Assembly (NCBI RefSeq): GCF_902497895.1
Contig: NZ_CABVHQ010000003.1
Coordinates: forward strand, 1-64,000
Length of the DNA stretch: 64,000 nucleotides
Reading direction: 5' to 3'
From: Pseudomonas fluorescens
GTDB taxonomy: Bacteria > Pseudomonadota > Gammaproteobacteria > Pseudomonadales > Pseudomonadaceae
The translations under genes were made by a program, and so were the position numbers. The notes under the pieces were generated by a model that was given only the letters and a program-made list of their open reading frames with translations, had not been told where the DNA came from and searched no databases. Positions 18,232 through 27,833 of the stretch are shown here, one piece after another; positions within the stretch are counted from its first letter, which is position 1, and each line of letters begins with the position of its first letter.

Positions 18232-18903
18232 TCACTGCAGATCTGCGCTGGAACGCCGTCCCCGCCACCGATCCACCCCAACCACCAGCAACGAAATCAG
18301 CACAAACCCAACCAGTATCCCGGCAGCATTGATAAACACCTGTGGATAACCCAGCCGGGCCACGTCGATAAAAGGGTACTGGTACTGCCCCAGCGAATGA
18401 CCACGCATCAGGGCGTAGCCGAAATACACCAGCGGGTAGATGACCCACAAGCCAATGTGCCTCAGACCCAGTGTCCCTTTTGGCACACGCAGCCACCAAT
18501 AGCCAAGAAACAACAGCGGCATCACATCATGCAGCAGCTCATCGGCGAGAAACTGCCAGCCTTGCGGTTGCCACAAATGCCGCAACAACAGGCTGTAGGC
18601 CAGGCCGACCAGGATGATGCTCGCCGCAATCCCACTGCTGACCCACGGCTGCAGAAAGAAATCCCGCGCCTTCGACTCACGCGGGTTCAGCTCATAGGTC
18701 AGGACTACCGCCACCAATGTATTGCTGAGCACAGTAAAGAAGCTGAAAAAACTCACCAGGCCACCCAGCAGACTGGCTTCGATACTCCAGCGACCGTAGA
18801 GAATCAGATACAGTTGAATGCTCAATCCCGCCCAACCGAGGACCGCGGCCGGCGCAATAAAACCCCGCAGCGTGCGTGAGCAAGTAGCCGGCTCGGCGTG
18901 CAT
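18232..18903 (-). CDS. Pr6Pr family integral membrane protein
   Basis: 223 residues, mostly hydrophobic, with about six predicted membrane helices and the family pattern FFSFFTVLSNTLVAVVL in helix 2-3, DELLHDVMPLLFLGYW and YPLVYFGYALMRG. The molecular function of the family is unknown. It lies downstream of the VF530 gene on the same strand with only 9 bases between them, so the two may be co-transcribed. Confidence 0.8.
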   Translation of the reverse strand: MHAEPATCSRTLRGFIAPAAVLGWAGLSIQLYLILYGRWSIEASLLGGLVSFFSFFTVLSNTLVAVVLTYELNPRESKARDFFLQPWVSSGIAASIILVGLAYSLLLRHLWQPQGWQFLADELLHDVMPLLFLGYWWLRVPKGTLGLRHIGLWVIYPLVYFGYALMRGHSLGQYQYPFIDVARLGYPQVFINAAGILVGFVLISLLVVGVDRWRGRRSSADLQ

Positions 18904-18912
18904 TCCGGTGGC

Positions 18913-19143
18913 CTAGATCGGGCGTTTGGTGCGTTGCAACTTCAGGTACAGACCTTCGACTTTCTCGCGTGCCCAAGGGGTTTTACGCAGGAAGGTCAGG
19001 CTCGACTTGATGCTCGGATCACTCTTGAAGCAGCGAATATCGATGCGCTCGGCCAGCCCCGACCATTCATAGTGTTCAACCAGCGCGGTGAGGATCTGTT
19101 CCAGGGTCACGCCGTGCAGCGGGTCGTTGTTCGGTGCGGTCAT
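18913..19143 (-). CDS. VF530 family small DNA-binding protein
   Basis: 76 residues starting [18 protein letters not shown] and containing [15 protein letters not shown] and [17 protein letters not shown], the VF530 family signature. The start at 19143 is preferred over the upstream in-frame start at 19257 because homologous proteins begin just before DPLHG and the longer N-terminus is low-complexity. A DNA-binding role has been proposed for the family from structure, without a known pathway. Confidence 0.85.
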   Translation of the reverse strand: MTAPNNDPLHGVTLEQILTALVEHYEWSGLAERIDIRCFKSDPSIKSSLTFLRKTPWAREKVEGLYLKLQRTKRPI

Positions 19144-19275
19144 GCCAGGCCTTTGAGCGAAGAAGGAAAAGGAAGCCGCGCACCTTAGCCGAGGGCGTCG
19201 TCGCGTGGAAGCGCCGGATGCGAGGGTATTGATTAACTGTAGGAGAGTTGCGCACAAACCAGAGGCATATAGTCA

Positions 19276-19415
19276 CCCTGTGGCGAGGGGGCTTGCCCCC
19301 GCTGGGTCGCGTAGCGGCCCCAAAACCCGCCAGCCGCGGTGTTCCTGGCAAAACACAGTTGCAGGTTTTGGGAGTGCTTCGCACTCCAGCGGGGGCAAGC
19401 CCCCTCGCCACAGGG
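19276..19415. repeat. 140-bp BIME, left copy flanking oprB-gcd
   Basis: Inverted REP pair with an internal spacer (CAAAACACAGTTGCAGG). Reverse-complemented, the BIME at 23673-23812 aligns to it over 140 bases without gaps, and I count about 7 mismatches. The remainder of the 19144-19644 gap is AT-rich near 19440-19560 and shows no gene. Confidence 0.9.
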
Positions 19416-19644
19416 TAGGTGCACGTTTCAAAATAATCGTGCCCCACCCGACTATTACCAAATTCAAAATGATCCATGTCAATAAAAGCGCTTTCTCTCG
19501 CGCCGGCAGAGCTTTATCCTTGCACTCCTTAAAGCTGAACCGCTTCACCCTCCTTTTTTAAATCAGCAGCATGCCGTTCTCGAATCGAGGGCGAACAGCT
19601 TCTATTTCTACCCATTCCCAGAAAAAGATCTCAACCCGCCTCCC

Positions 19645-21027
19645 ATGCCCGACCTCCAGAAACCCAAAGACAGCGCTGTCCTAAAGACTTTTGCCGGCCA
19701 AAAAACCCTGATCCTGCTCGGCGGCCTCGCCGCTTTCGGTCTCGCCACCCGCACCCAGGCGGCCCCGGCATTCGACAGCGACTCCCCCTGGATGCTTGGT
19801 GACTGGAACGGGACTCGCACGGAACTCGCGGAAAAAGGCTACGACTTTAAACTCGACTACACCGGCGAGATGGGCTCCAACCTGCATGGCGGTTACGACC
19901 ATGACCGTACTGCTCGTTACAGCGACCAGTTCGGCCTCGGCACCCATCTGGACCTGCAGAAGATCCTCGGCTGGGACGACGCCGAGTTCCAGCTGACCAT
20001 CACCGAGCGCAACGGCAACAACATCAGCAATGACCGGATCAACGACCCTCGGGTCGGCGGCTTCACCTCGGCTCAGGAAGTCTGGGGTCGCGGCCAGACC
20101 TGGCGGCTGACGCAGATGTGGTATCAGCAGAAATTCCTCGACCGGAAACTCGACATTAAGGTCGGCCGTTTCGGTGAAGGCGAGGACTTCAACAGCTTCC
20201 CCTGCGACTTCCAGAACCTGGCGTTCTGCGGTTCGCAAGTCGGCAACTGGGTCGGCGACATCTGGTACAACTGGCCGGTCAGCCAATGGGCGCTGCGGGT
20301 CAAATACCACCTGACGCCGGAGCTCTACGCGCAGGTCGGCGTTTATGAGCAAAACCCGTCGAACCTTGATCGCGACAACGGCTTCAAGCTCAGCGGCAGC
20401 GGCACCCAGGGCGCGATCCTGCCGGTAGAGCTGGTCTGGACTCCGAAGCTCAATAGCCTGCCCGGCGAATACCGCGCCGGTTACTACTACAGCACTGCCA
20501 ATGCCACTGACGTTTATAAAGACCGCAACGGCCAGCCCGCCGCCTTGAGCGGCGAGGCCTATCGCAGCAGTTCGAGCAAGCACGGCATCTGGCTGGGGCT
20601 GCAGCAGCAACTCACCAGCCGTGCCAGCGACCACTCCCGGGGCTTGAGTGTGTTCGCCAATGCCACGCTGCACGACAAGAAAACCAACGCGATCGACAAC
20701 TACGTCCAGGGCGGCGTCGTCTACAAGGGCCTGTTCGATGCACGGGCCAAAGACGATATCGGCTTCGCCATGGCCCGGGTCCATGTCAATCCGGCCTATC
20801 GCAAGAACGCCGAGGCCAGCAATCAGGCCCGCGTCGTCAACGATTTCGACGACCCGGCCTTCCTGCCGCCGCAAGACACCGAGTACAGCGCCGAGCTCTA
20901 TTACGGCGTGCACCTGACCGATTGGCTGACCGTGCGCCCGAACCTGCAGTACATCCGCCACCCCGGTGGGGTCGACCGGGTCGATGACGCGCTGATCGGC
21001 GGAATCAAGGTGCAAAGCTCGTTCTGA
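19645..21027 (+). CDS. oprB: Carbohydrate-selective outer-membrane porin OprB
   Basis: 460 residues. The N-terminal signal peptide (LILLGGLAAFGLATRTQA, cleavage near 40) leads to a mature chain beginning APAFDSDSPWMLGDWNGTRTELAEKGY, the hallmark of the OprB family. The chain ends in a terminal phenylalanine (KVQSSF), as expected for an outer-membrane barrel. OprB channels admit glucose and other sugars into the periplasm. The next gene is the periplasm-facing quinoprotein glucose dehydrogenase, so substrate entry and oxidation are linked, and the spacing of about 105 bases allows co-transcription. Confidence 0.92.
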   Translation: MPDLQKPKDSAVLKTFAGQKTLILLGGLAAFGLATRTQAAPAFDSDSPWMLGDWNGTRTELAEKGYDFKLDYTGEMGSNLHGGYDHDRTARYSDQFGLGTHLDLQKILGWDDAEFQLTITERNGNNISNDRINDPRVGGFTSAQEVWGRGQTWRLTQMWYQQKFLDRKLDIKVGRFGEGEDFNSFPCDFQNLAFCGSQVGNWVGDIWYNWPVSQWALRVKYHLTPELYAQVGVYEQNPSNLDRDNGFKLSGSGTQGAILPVELVWTPKLNSLPGEYRAGYYYSTANATDVYKDRNGQPAALSGEAYRSSSSKHGIWLGLQQQLTSRASDHSRGLSVFANATLHDKKTNAIDNYVQGGVVYKGLFDARAKDDIGFAMARVHVNPAYRKNAEASNQARVVNDFDDPAFLPPQDTEYSAELYYGVHLTDWLTVRPNLQYIRHPGGVDRVDDALIGGIKVQSSF

Positions 21028-21133
21028 CAGCCTTATCTGAACCAACCCGTTTTAGCTGAACCAAGCCCGTGCCTGATCGTCATCTACAGTGAACTTGCGC
21101 GGGAATACTCTTAACGTCACGGAGAATCACACT

Positions 21134-23557
21134 ATGAGCACTGATGGTGCTTTGAGTCGAAGCCGTCTGTTGCCGAGCCTGCTCGGTATCCTGCTTCTGC
21201 TAATGGGCCTGGCCTTGCTGGCCGGCGGGATCAAGCTGAGCATGCTCGGCGGCTCGCTGTATTACCTGTTGGCCGGTATCGGTCTGGTGCTCACCGGGCT
21301 GTTGCTGCTCGCGGCGCGCCGAGCGGCACTGAGCCTGTACGCCCTGGTGCTGTTCGCCAGTACGGTATGGGCACTGTGGGAAGTCGGCCTGGACTGGTGG
21401 CAGCTGGTGCCGCGTCTGGCAATGTTGTTTGCCTTGGGCATCGTCCTGCTGTTGCCGTGGTTCCGCCGTCCGTTGTTGCGCGGTCAGGTCTCAACCCTGG
21501 GCAGCCAGGCGCTGAGCGCGGCCGTGGTCATTGCCGGTGTTACCGCGCTGGCCAGCCTGTTCACCAACCCCGGTGAAATCAAGGGCCGGCTGGATCGCGA
21601 CGCGGTTCCCGGCATGACCAACACCGCCCCGGCCATGCCCGACGGTGACTGGAATTCCTACGGCCGTTCGGCCCATGGCGACCGTTACTCGCCACTGGCG
21701 CAGATCACTCCAGAGAACGTCAGCAAACTGGTACCGGCCTGGACTTATCGCACCGGTGACCTGCCAGGGCCGAACGACCCGGGTGAGACCACAGCGGAAA
21801 ACACCCCGCTCAAAGCCAACGGCATGCTCTATGTCTGCACGCCTCACAGCCAGGTGATTGCCCTGGACCCGGATACCGGCAAGGAAATCTGGCGTTTCGA
21901 TCCGAAGCTCAGCACGCAAAATGCGGCGAACTTCAAGGGTTGGGCACACATGACGTGTCGTGGCGTGTCGTACCACGATGACGCGGCCTACGCGGCCACC
22001 GAGCAAAGCCCGGCCACCCCGGACGCCACAGCCACTGCAGCGCCGGCGAGCAACGTCTGCCCGCGGCGGATCTTCCTGCCGACCGCCGACACCCGTCTGA
22101 TCGCCCTCGACGCCGACACCGGCAAAATGTGCGAAGACTTCGGCGACAAGGGTCAGGTCGACCTGCGCAGCAACATCGGCAGCTTCACCGCCGGTGGTTA
22201 CTACTCCACCTCGCCAGCTGCGGTAACGCGCAATCTGGTGATTATCGGCGGTCACGTCACCGACAACGTCTCCATCGACGAACCCAGCGGCGTGATCCGC
22301 GCCTTCGACGTGCACACCGGTCGCCTGGTGTGGAACTGGGACAGCGGCAATCCGGATGAGACCACGCCGATTGCCGAAGGCCAGGTCTACACCCGCAACT
22401 CGCCGAACATGTGGTCGATCTTCAGCGTCGACGAAAAACTCGGCATGCTTTACCTGCCGATGGGCAACCAGACGCCGGACCAGTGGGGCGGCGATCGCAC
22501 CCCCGAGTCGGAAGAGTACAGTGCCGGTGTCACCGCGCTGGACATCGACACCGGCCGCGTGCGCTGGACCTTCCAGTTTACCCATCACGACCTGTGGGAC
22601 ATGGACGTCGGCGGTCAACCGACCCTGATGGACCTGAAAACCGCTGACGGGGTGAAACCGGCGCTGCTGGCCTCGACCAAGCAAGGCAGCATCTACGTGC
22701 TCGACCGCAGCACCGGCCAGCCAATCGTGCCGATCCACGAAGTGCCGGTTCCTCAGGGCGCGGTTGAAGGCGACCACACTTCGCCGACCCAACCCATGTC
22801 GGAACTGCACATGATGCCGCCGGTGCTCGAAGAGCACGACATGTGGGGCGTCACCCCGTTCGATCAGATGCTCTGCCGGATCGACTTCAAATCACTGCGC
22901 TACGACGGCATCTACACCCCGCCCTCGCTGCAGGGTTCGATCGTCTATCCCGGCAACTTCGGGGTGTTCGACTGGGGCGGTATCTCGATCGATCCGGTGC
23001 GCCAGATCGCCTTCCTCAACCCGAGCTACATGGCCTTCAAATCGAAACTGGTGCCTGCCGCTGAAGTGGCTGGCAGCCCGGGCCGCAAAAGCGAAACCGA
23101 AGGCGTGCAGCCGAACAAGGGCGCGCCCTACGGCGTGATCCTCGAACCCATGCTCTCGCCCATGGGCCTGCCATGCCAGGCACCGGCCTGGGGTTACGTG
23201 TCGGCGATCGACCTGACCACCAATAAACTGATCTGGAAACACAAGAACGGCACCGTGCGTGACAGCGCACCGGCTCCGATCCCTCTGAGCATGGGCGTAC
23301 CAAGCCTGGGCGGGACCTTCACCACCGCCAGTGGCATAGCCTTCCTCAGCGGCACCCTCGACCAGTACCTGCGCGCCTACGACGTGAAAAACGGCAAGCA
23401 GCTGTGGGAAGCTCGTCTGCCAGCAGGCGGTCAAACCACACCGATGACCTACACCGGTAAAGACGGCAAGCAGTACGTGCTGGTCGTCGCCGGCGGCCAC
23501 GGCGGGCTGGGCACCAAACAGGGCGACTACGTCCTGGCGTTCAAACTGCCGGATTAA
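21134..23557 (+). CDS. gcd: Membrane-bound PQQ-dependent glucose dehydrogenase
   Basis: 807 residues from the ATG at 21134, which has GGAGA at 21121; an upstream in-frame ATG at 21089 lacks this. Five hydrophobic helices fill residues about 12-145. Then comes the periplasmic PQQ beta-propeller, with W-motif-like blades (TGKEIWRFDPKL, TGRLVWNWDSG, TGRVRWTFQFTHHDLWDMD, NGKQLWEARLPAGGQTTP). It oxidises glucose to gluconolactone in the periplasm and passes electrons to ubiquinone. It follows oprB. A strong terminator comes after it. Confidence 0.93.
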   Translation: MSTDGALSRSRLLPSLLGILLLLMGLALLAGGIKLSMLGGSLYYLLAGIGLVLTGLLLLAARRAALSLYALVLFASTVWALWEVGLDWWQLVPRLAMLFALGIVLLLPWFRRPLLRGQVSTLGSQALSAAVVIAGVTALASLFTNPGEIKGRLDRDAVPGMTNTAPAMPDGDWNSYGRSAHGDRYSPLAQITPENVSKLVPAWTYRTGDLPGPNDPGETTAENTPLKANGMLYVCTPHSQVIALDPDTGKEIWRFDPKLSTQNAANFKGWAHMTCRGVSYHDDAAYAATEQSPATPDATATAAPASNVCPRRIFLPTADTRLIALDADTGKMCEDFGDKGQVDLRSNIGSFTAGGYYSTSPAAVTRNLVIIGGHVTDNVSIDEPSGVIRAFDVHTGRLVWNWDSGNPDETTPIAEGQVYTRNSPNMWSIFSVDEKLGMLYLPMGNQTPDQWGGDRTPESEEYSAGVTALDIDTGRVRWTFQFTHHDLWDMDVGGQPTLMDLKTADGVKPALLASTKQGSIYVLDRSTGQPIVPIHEVPVPQGAVEGDHTSPTQPMSELHMMPPVLEEHDMWGVTPFDQMLCRIDFKSLRYDGIYTPPSLQGSIVYPGNFGVFDWGGISIDPVRQIAFLNPSYMAFKSKLVPAAEVAGSPGRKSETEGVQPNKGAPYGVILEPMLSPMGLPCQAPAWGYVSAIDLTTNKLIWKHKNGTVRDSAPAPIPLSMGVPSLGGTFTTASGIAFLSGTLDQYLRAYDVKNGKQLWEARLPAGGQTTPMTYTGKDGKQYVLVVAGGHGGLGTKQGDYVLAFKLPD

Positions 23558-23576
23558 GGGTCAGCGCAGTAAGGAG

Positions 23577-23609
23577 AAAGGCGACTTCCGAGAGGGGGTC
23601 GCCTTTTTT
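23577..23609 (+). terminator. Rho-independent terminator after gcd
   Basis: AAAGGCGAC and GTCGCCTTTTTT pair around a short loop, with a run of six T bases directly after the stem, 20 bases past the gcd stop. Confidence 0.85.
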
Positions 23610-23672
23610 GTGGGTGTCGTCAGGGTCAGGCTCTTGCTGTAAGTCAGACCCGATATTCAAGGCCAACATCGC

Positions 23673-23812
23673 ACCTGTGGCGAGGAGGCTTGCCCCCGCT
23701 GAAGTGCGAAGCACTCCCAAAACCTGCAACTGTGTTTTATCAGGAACACCGCGGCTGGCTGGCTTTGGGGCCGCTACGCGACCCAGCGGGGGCAAGCCCC
23801 CTCGCCACAGGG
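23673..23812. repeat. 140-bp BIME, right inverted copy flanking oprB-gcd
   Basis: Same element as 19276-19415 in opposite orientation. The left arm has GGAGGC instead of GGGGGC. Together the two copies bracket oprB-gcd. Confidence 0.9.
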
Positions 23813-23857
23813 TTCTGCGTTCACCGGAAGGTTGATCGGTGGCCTTGCAAGCGCCTA

Positions 23858-23930
23858 TATCGCGGGCAAGCCACGCTCCCACATTTGGATCGCATTCCCC
23901 CTGTGGGAGCCGGGCTTGCCCGCGATGGCG
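23858..23930. repeat. Second REP family pair (CGCGGGCAAGCC/GGCTTGCCCGCG)
   Basis: CGCGGGCAAGCCACGCTCCCACA (about 23861) and CTGTGGGAGCCGGGCTTGCCCGCG (about 23901) face each other about 15 bases apart. It belongs to a family distinct from the neighbouring BIME. The rest of the gap up to 24079 holds no gene. Confidence 0.75.
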
Positions 23931-24079
23931 TACTGCCAGGCTATGGAGATTCCCGACCAACCGGCAAACCTGTCTGCACCCTGAATGCCTGCCATGAAAT
24001 ACCCATTAACAACCTCCCACCATTGAAACCACCACCCACCTGCCCCATCTAACCACCATACCCAATGCGCAGGTGCCCC

Positions 24080-26497
24080 ATGAGCGACCAGCAAGAATTC
24101 CCGGAAGACCCCAGCGAATACGCCGACCCGGAAAACGCCGAACACCACACCACGGGCACTGGCCTGGCCTTGCCCGGGCAGAATCTTCCGGACAAGGTTT
24201 ACATCATCCCGATCCACAATCGGCCGTTCTTCCCGGCGCAAGTGCTGCCGGTGATCGTCAATGAAGAGCCGTGGGCCGAAACCCTGGAACTGGTCAGCAA
24301 GTCCGATCATCACACTCTGGCGCTGTTCTACATGGACACGCCCCAGGAAGATCCACGGCATTTCGACACCTCGAGCCTGCCGCTTTACGGCACGCTGGTG
24401 AAGGTCCATCACGCCAGCCGCGAAAACGGCAAACTGCAATTCGTCGCCCAGGGCCTGACCCGCGTACGTATTCGCACCTGGCTCAAGCACCATCGTCCAC
24501 CGTATCTGGTGGAAGTCGAATACCCGCACCAGCCGAGCGAGCCGACCGACGAGGTCAAGGCCTACGGCATGGCGCTGATCAATGCGATCAAGGAGCTGCT
24601 GCCGCTCAACCCGCTGTACAGCGAAGAGCTGAAGAATTACCTCAACCGCTTCAGCCCCAACGACCCGTCACCGCTGACCGACTTCGCCGCAGCCCTCACT
24701 TCGGCCACCGGAAATGAGCTGCAGGAAGTGCTCGACTGCGTGCCGATGCTCAAGCGCATGGAAAAAGTCCTGCCGATGCTACGCAAGGAAGTCGAAGTCG
24801 CGCGTTTGCAGAAAGAAATCTCCGCCGAAGTGAACCGCAAGATCGGCGAGCATCAGCGCGAGTTCTTCCTCAAGGAACAGCTCAAGGTCATCCAGCAAGA
24901 GCTGGGTCTGACCAAGGACGACCGCAGCGCCGACATCGAGCAGTTCCAACAGCGGCTGGAGGGCAAAGTCCTGCCACCGCAGGCGCAAAAACGCGTCGAA
25001 GAGGAAATGAACAAACTGTCGATCCTCGAAACCGGCTCGCCGGAATACGCGGTGACCCGCAATTATCTGGAATGGGCGACGGCAGTGCCGTGGGGCGTGT
25101 ATGGCGAGGACAAACTCGACCTCAAACACGCGCGTAAAGTGCTCGACCAACACCACGCCGGGCTCGGCGACATCAAGACCCGGATTCTCGAATTCCTCGC
25201 GGTGGGCGCCTATAAAGGCGAAATCAGCGGTTCCATTGTGCTGCTGGTAGGCCCGCCAGGCGTGGGCAAGACCAGTGTCGGTAAATCCATCGCCGAATCC
25301 CTCGGGCGGCCGTTCTATCGCTTCAGCGTCGGCGGCATGCGCGATGAAGCAGAGATCAAGGGCCACCGCCGGACCTACATCGGCGCCCAACCGGGCAAGC
25401 TGGTGCAGGCCCTTAAAGAAGTCGAAGTGATGAACCCGGTGATCATGCTCGACGAGATCGACAAGATGGGCCAGAGCTATCAGGGCGACCCGGCCTCGGC
25501 GCTGCTGGAAACCCTCGATCCGGAACAGAACGTCGAATTTCTCGATCATTACCTGGACCTGCGCCTGGACCTGTCGAAGGTGCTGTTCGTCTGCACCGCC
25601 AACACCTTGGACTCGATCCCCGGCCCGCTGCTGGACCGGATGGAAGTGATTCGCCTGTCGGGCTATATTACTGAAGAAAAAATGGCCATCGCCAAGCGTC
25701 ACTTGTGGCCCAAACAGCTGGCAAAGGCCGGCGTGTCCAAAGGCAGCCTGTCCATCACCGACGGTGCCCTGCGCGCGGTGATCGATGGCTATGCCCGCGA
25801 GGCCGGGGTGCGCCAGCTGGAAAAACAGTTGGGCAAACTGGTGCGCAAATCAGTGATGAAGCTGATCGACGAACCGAACGCGGTGATCAAGATCGGCAAC
25901 AAAGAGCTGGAAGCCTCCCTCGGCATGCCGGTGTTCCGCAATGAACAAGTGCTGTCGGGCACCGGGGTGATCACCGGGCTGGCCTGGACCAGCATGGGCG
26001 GCGCCACCCTGCCGATCGAAGCAACGCGGATTCACACGCTCAATCGCGGCTTTAAACTCACCGGGCAATTGGGTGACGTGATGAAGGAATCCGCCGAGAT
26101 CGCCTACAGCTACGTCAGCTCCAATCTGAAGTCGTTTGGCGGTGATCCGAAGTTCTTCGACGAAGCCTTCGTCCACCTCCACGTTCCGGAAGGCGCCACA
26201 CCGAAAGACGGCCCGAGCGCCGGCGTGACCATGGCCAGTGCCTTGCTGTCCCTGGCCCGGAACCAGCCACCGAAGAAAGGCGTGGCCATGACCGGTGAAT
26301 TGACGCTGACCGGGCATGTGCTGCCCATTGGCGGCGTGCGCGAGAAGGTGATTGCGGCGCGGCGGCAGAAGATTCACGAGTTGATTCTGCCAGAGCCGAA
26401 CCGGGGCAACTTCGAAGAGCTGCCGGAATATCTGAAGGAGGGGATTACCGTGCACTTCGCCAAGCGTTTTGCGGATGTGGCGAAGGTGTTGTTCTGA
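24080..26497 (+). CDS. asrA: Lon-family ATP-dependent protease (AsrA-like second Lon)
   Basis: 805 residues from ATG 24080 (AGGTG five bases upstream; homologues start MSDQQEFP). Domains: LON substrate-recognition domain (about 35-240), coiled helical part, AAA+ module with Walker A GPPGVGKTS (391-399), and S16 protease domain with Ser713 (GPSAG) and Lys756 (REKVIAAR), spaced 43 residues as in E. coli Lon. It degrades proteins in the cytoplasm. P. aeruginosa carries a paralogue, AsrA, linked to stress and aminoglycoside response and next to a cysteine-peptidase-inhibitor gene. The same neighbour follows here, which is why I use that symbol rather than lon. Confidence 0.85.
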   Translation: MSDQQEFPEDPSEYADPENAEHHTTGTGLALPGQNLPDKVYIIPIHNRPFFPAQVLPVIVNEEPWAETLELVSKSDHHTLALFYMDTPQEDPRHFDTSSLPLYGTLVKVHHASRENGKLQFVAQGLTRVRIRTWLKHHRPPYLVEVEYPHQPSEPTDEVKAYGMALINAIKELLPLNPLYSEELKNYLNRFSPNDPSPLTDFAAALTSATGNELQEVLDCVPMLKRMEKVLPMLRKEVEVARLQKEISAEVNRKIGEHQREFFLKEQLKVIQQELGLTKDDRSADIEQFQQRLEGKVLPPQAQKRVEEEMNKLSILETGSPEYAVTRNYLEWATAVPWGVYGEDKLDLKHARKVLDQHHAGLGDIKTRILEFLAVGAYKGEISGSIVLLVGPPGVGKTSVGKSIAESLGRPFYRFSVGGMRDEAEIKGHRRTYIGAQPGKLVQALKEVEVMNPVIMLDEIDKMGQSYQGDPASALLETLDPEQNVEFLDHYLDLRLDLSKVLFVCTANTLDSIPGPLLDRMEVIRLSGYITEEKMAIAKRHLWPKQLAKAGVSKGSLSITDGALRAVIDGYAREAGVRQLEKQLGKLVRKSVMKLIDEPNAVIKIGNKELEASLGMPVFRNEQVLSGTGVITGLAWTSMGGATLPIEATRIHTLNRGFKLTGQLGDVMKESAEIAYSYVSSNLKSFGGDPKFFDEAFVHLHVPEGATPKDGPSAGVTMASALLSLARNQPPKKGVAMTGELTLTGHVLPIGGVREKVIAARRQKIHELILPEPNRGNFEELPEYLKEGITVHFAKRFADVAKVLF

Positions 26498-26543
26498 TAG
26501 ATCTGTAGCGCCTGAAAGATCGCTATCGCGGCCGCACATCCCC

Positions 26544-26676
26544 CGTAGCAGCTGGCGAAGCCTGCGTTCGACTGCGCAGCAGTCGTAAATCCTGCTTCCA
26601 CGGTATGTCTGGAATACCGCGGCGCTTGATTTTACGACTGCTGCGCAGCCGAACGCAGGCTTCGCCAGCTGCTACG
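26544..26676. repeat. BIME: inverted REP pair (GTAGCAGCTGGCGAAGCCTGCG family)
   Basis: Forward arm from 26544 and reverse arm ending at 26676, with internal GACTGCGCAGCAGTCGTAAA and TTTACGACTGCTGCGCAGCC layers. It fills most of the gap between the Lon-type gene and the inhibitor gene. Confidence 0.85.
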
Positions 26677-26787
26677 GTTCGCGTACCGCCTTGACTGACT
26701 GGTTCGATGCCGCCGCCCCCTGTCACACTTTGTCTCATCTTCAGTTATGCTCGCCGTTCGTCGTGAATGACCGGAGCTTCCTGACCC

Positions 26788-27180
26788 ATGTCCCCCACTC
26801 GCCTGCTTCTCCCTCTCAGCCTCGCCCTGCTTGCCGCCTGCGCCAGCCAATCCAGGCAGAACGTCACGGTGGAAAAACAAAGCGAATGCCCGGTGCAGTT
26901 GAAGACCGGGCAGAACCTGATCCTGACCCTGCCGAGCAATCCGACCACGGGTTACCGCTGGGCGATTCAGGATTCGGCCGGGGGGGTGCTCCACCGCCTC
27001 AGCCCCGAGGTCTACAGCAACCCCAAAGACGCCGGGCTGGTGGGCAGCGCCGGGCAGTCGACCTGGCGTTTTCAGGCCTCGGCAGCGGGCAGCGGGCGGT
27101 TGCGCCTGACTTATCAACAGCCATGGGCGCCGGAAGTCGCACCGGTGGAAACCTTTGATTGCGCGATTGCGGTTAACTGA
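26788..27180 (+). CDS. icp: Chagasin-family (I42) cysteine peptidase inhibitor, lipoprotein-like
   Basis: 130 residues. A lipoprotein-type signal ends in LLAAC (Cys near residue 18), followed by the I42 inhibitor fold with its diagnostic loop SNPTTGYRW (about 51-59), a middle GxxG-type loop and RLTYQQPW near 113. Chagasin-type inhibitors block papain-like cysteine peptidases. Here the protein would act in the periplasm or at the membrane. Its position after a Lon-type protease gene matches the P. aeruginosa arrangement. The natural target peptidase is not evident in this window. Confidence 0.85.
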   Translation: MSPTRLLLPLSLALLAACASQSRQNVTVEKQSECPVQLKTGQNLILTLPSNPTTGYRWAIQDSAGGVLHRLSPEVYSNPKDAGLVGSAGQSTWRFQASAAGSGRLRLTYQQPWAPEVAPVETFDCAIAVN

Positions 27181-27182
27181 TT

Positions 27183-27833
27183 GTGGGCTGGCTGATCCTG
27201 GCGCTGATGGGCGCGGTGACGTTCATCTATGGGCTGAGTGTTCATGCCAGCTTGCTGTGCCTGGTGGTCAAACCGATGCCGGTGCTGGCGTTGCTTGGCT
27301 GGTTGCACGATGCGCCGCCCAGTGAATATCGGCGCTGGATCAGCCTCGGCCTGATTTTTTCGCTGGTGGGCGATGTGTTGCTGGCCTGGCCGAGCGATTT
27401 GTTCGTGTTCGGCCTCGGCGCGTTTCTAATCGCCCACCTGGCCTATCTGAAGGCCTATTTGAGCGACTGTCGGCGACTGGCGCTATTGCCGCTGGTGTTG
27501 GCGCTGGGAGTCGGCGCGCTGTTGCTGGGCGTATTGATTGCCCATGACCTTGGCCCGTTGCTGATTCCGGTGATTGTCTACGGCCTGGCCATCAGTGCCA
27601 TGCTCTGGCGCGCGCTGGCACGCCTGGGCGGCGACGTCCCCAGGCGCTCGGCGCTGCTCGCGGCGGGCGGTGCCGTGGCGTTTGTATTCTCCGACAGCGT
27701 GATTGGCATCAGCCGCTTTGTAAGGCCCTTTGAGGCCGCACCGTACCTGATCATCCTCAGTTACTGGCTGGGACAATGGGGGATTACCGCGTCGGCGTTC
27801 AGCCAACAGAACGGCGAACGGCGCAATCCGTAG
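27183..27833 (+). CDS. YhhN/TMEM86 family membrane protein (lysoplasmalogenase-like)
   Basis: 216 residues and about seven or eight membrane helices with the family landmarks KPMPVLALL (first helices), FSLVGDVLLAWP and SDSVIGISRF. YhhN/TMEM86 proteins include lysoplasmalogenases; in bacteria the true substrate is uncertain. The GTG start at 27183 lies 2 bases after the inhibitor stop, so the genes are probably co-translated. The stop codon TAG (27831-27833) is the same TAG that begins the downstream REP element. Confidence 0.82.
   Translation: MGWLILALMGAVTFIYGLSVHASLLCLVVKPMPVLALLGWLHDAPPSEYRRWISLGLIFSLVGDVLLAWPSDLFVFGLGAFLIAHLAYLKAYLSDCRRLALLPLVLALGVGALLLGVLIAHDLGPLLIPVIVYGLAISAMLWRALARLGGDVPRRSALLAAGGAVAFVFSDSVIGISRFVRPFEAAPYLIILSYWLGQWGITASAFSQQNGERRNP

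Noticed and set aside
19681..21045. 454-residue open frame on the minus strand
   Set aside because: Antisense to oprB, whose plus-strand protein has a clear signal peptide and porin features.
21491..22837. 448-residue open frame on the minus strand
   Set aside because: Antisense to gcd.
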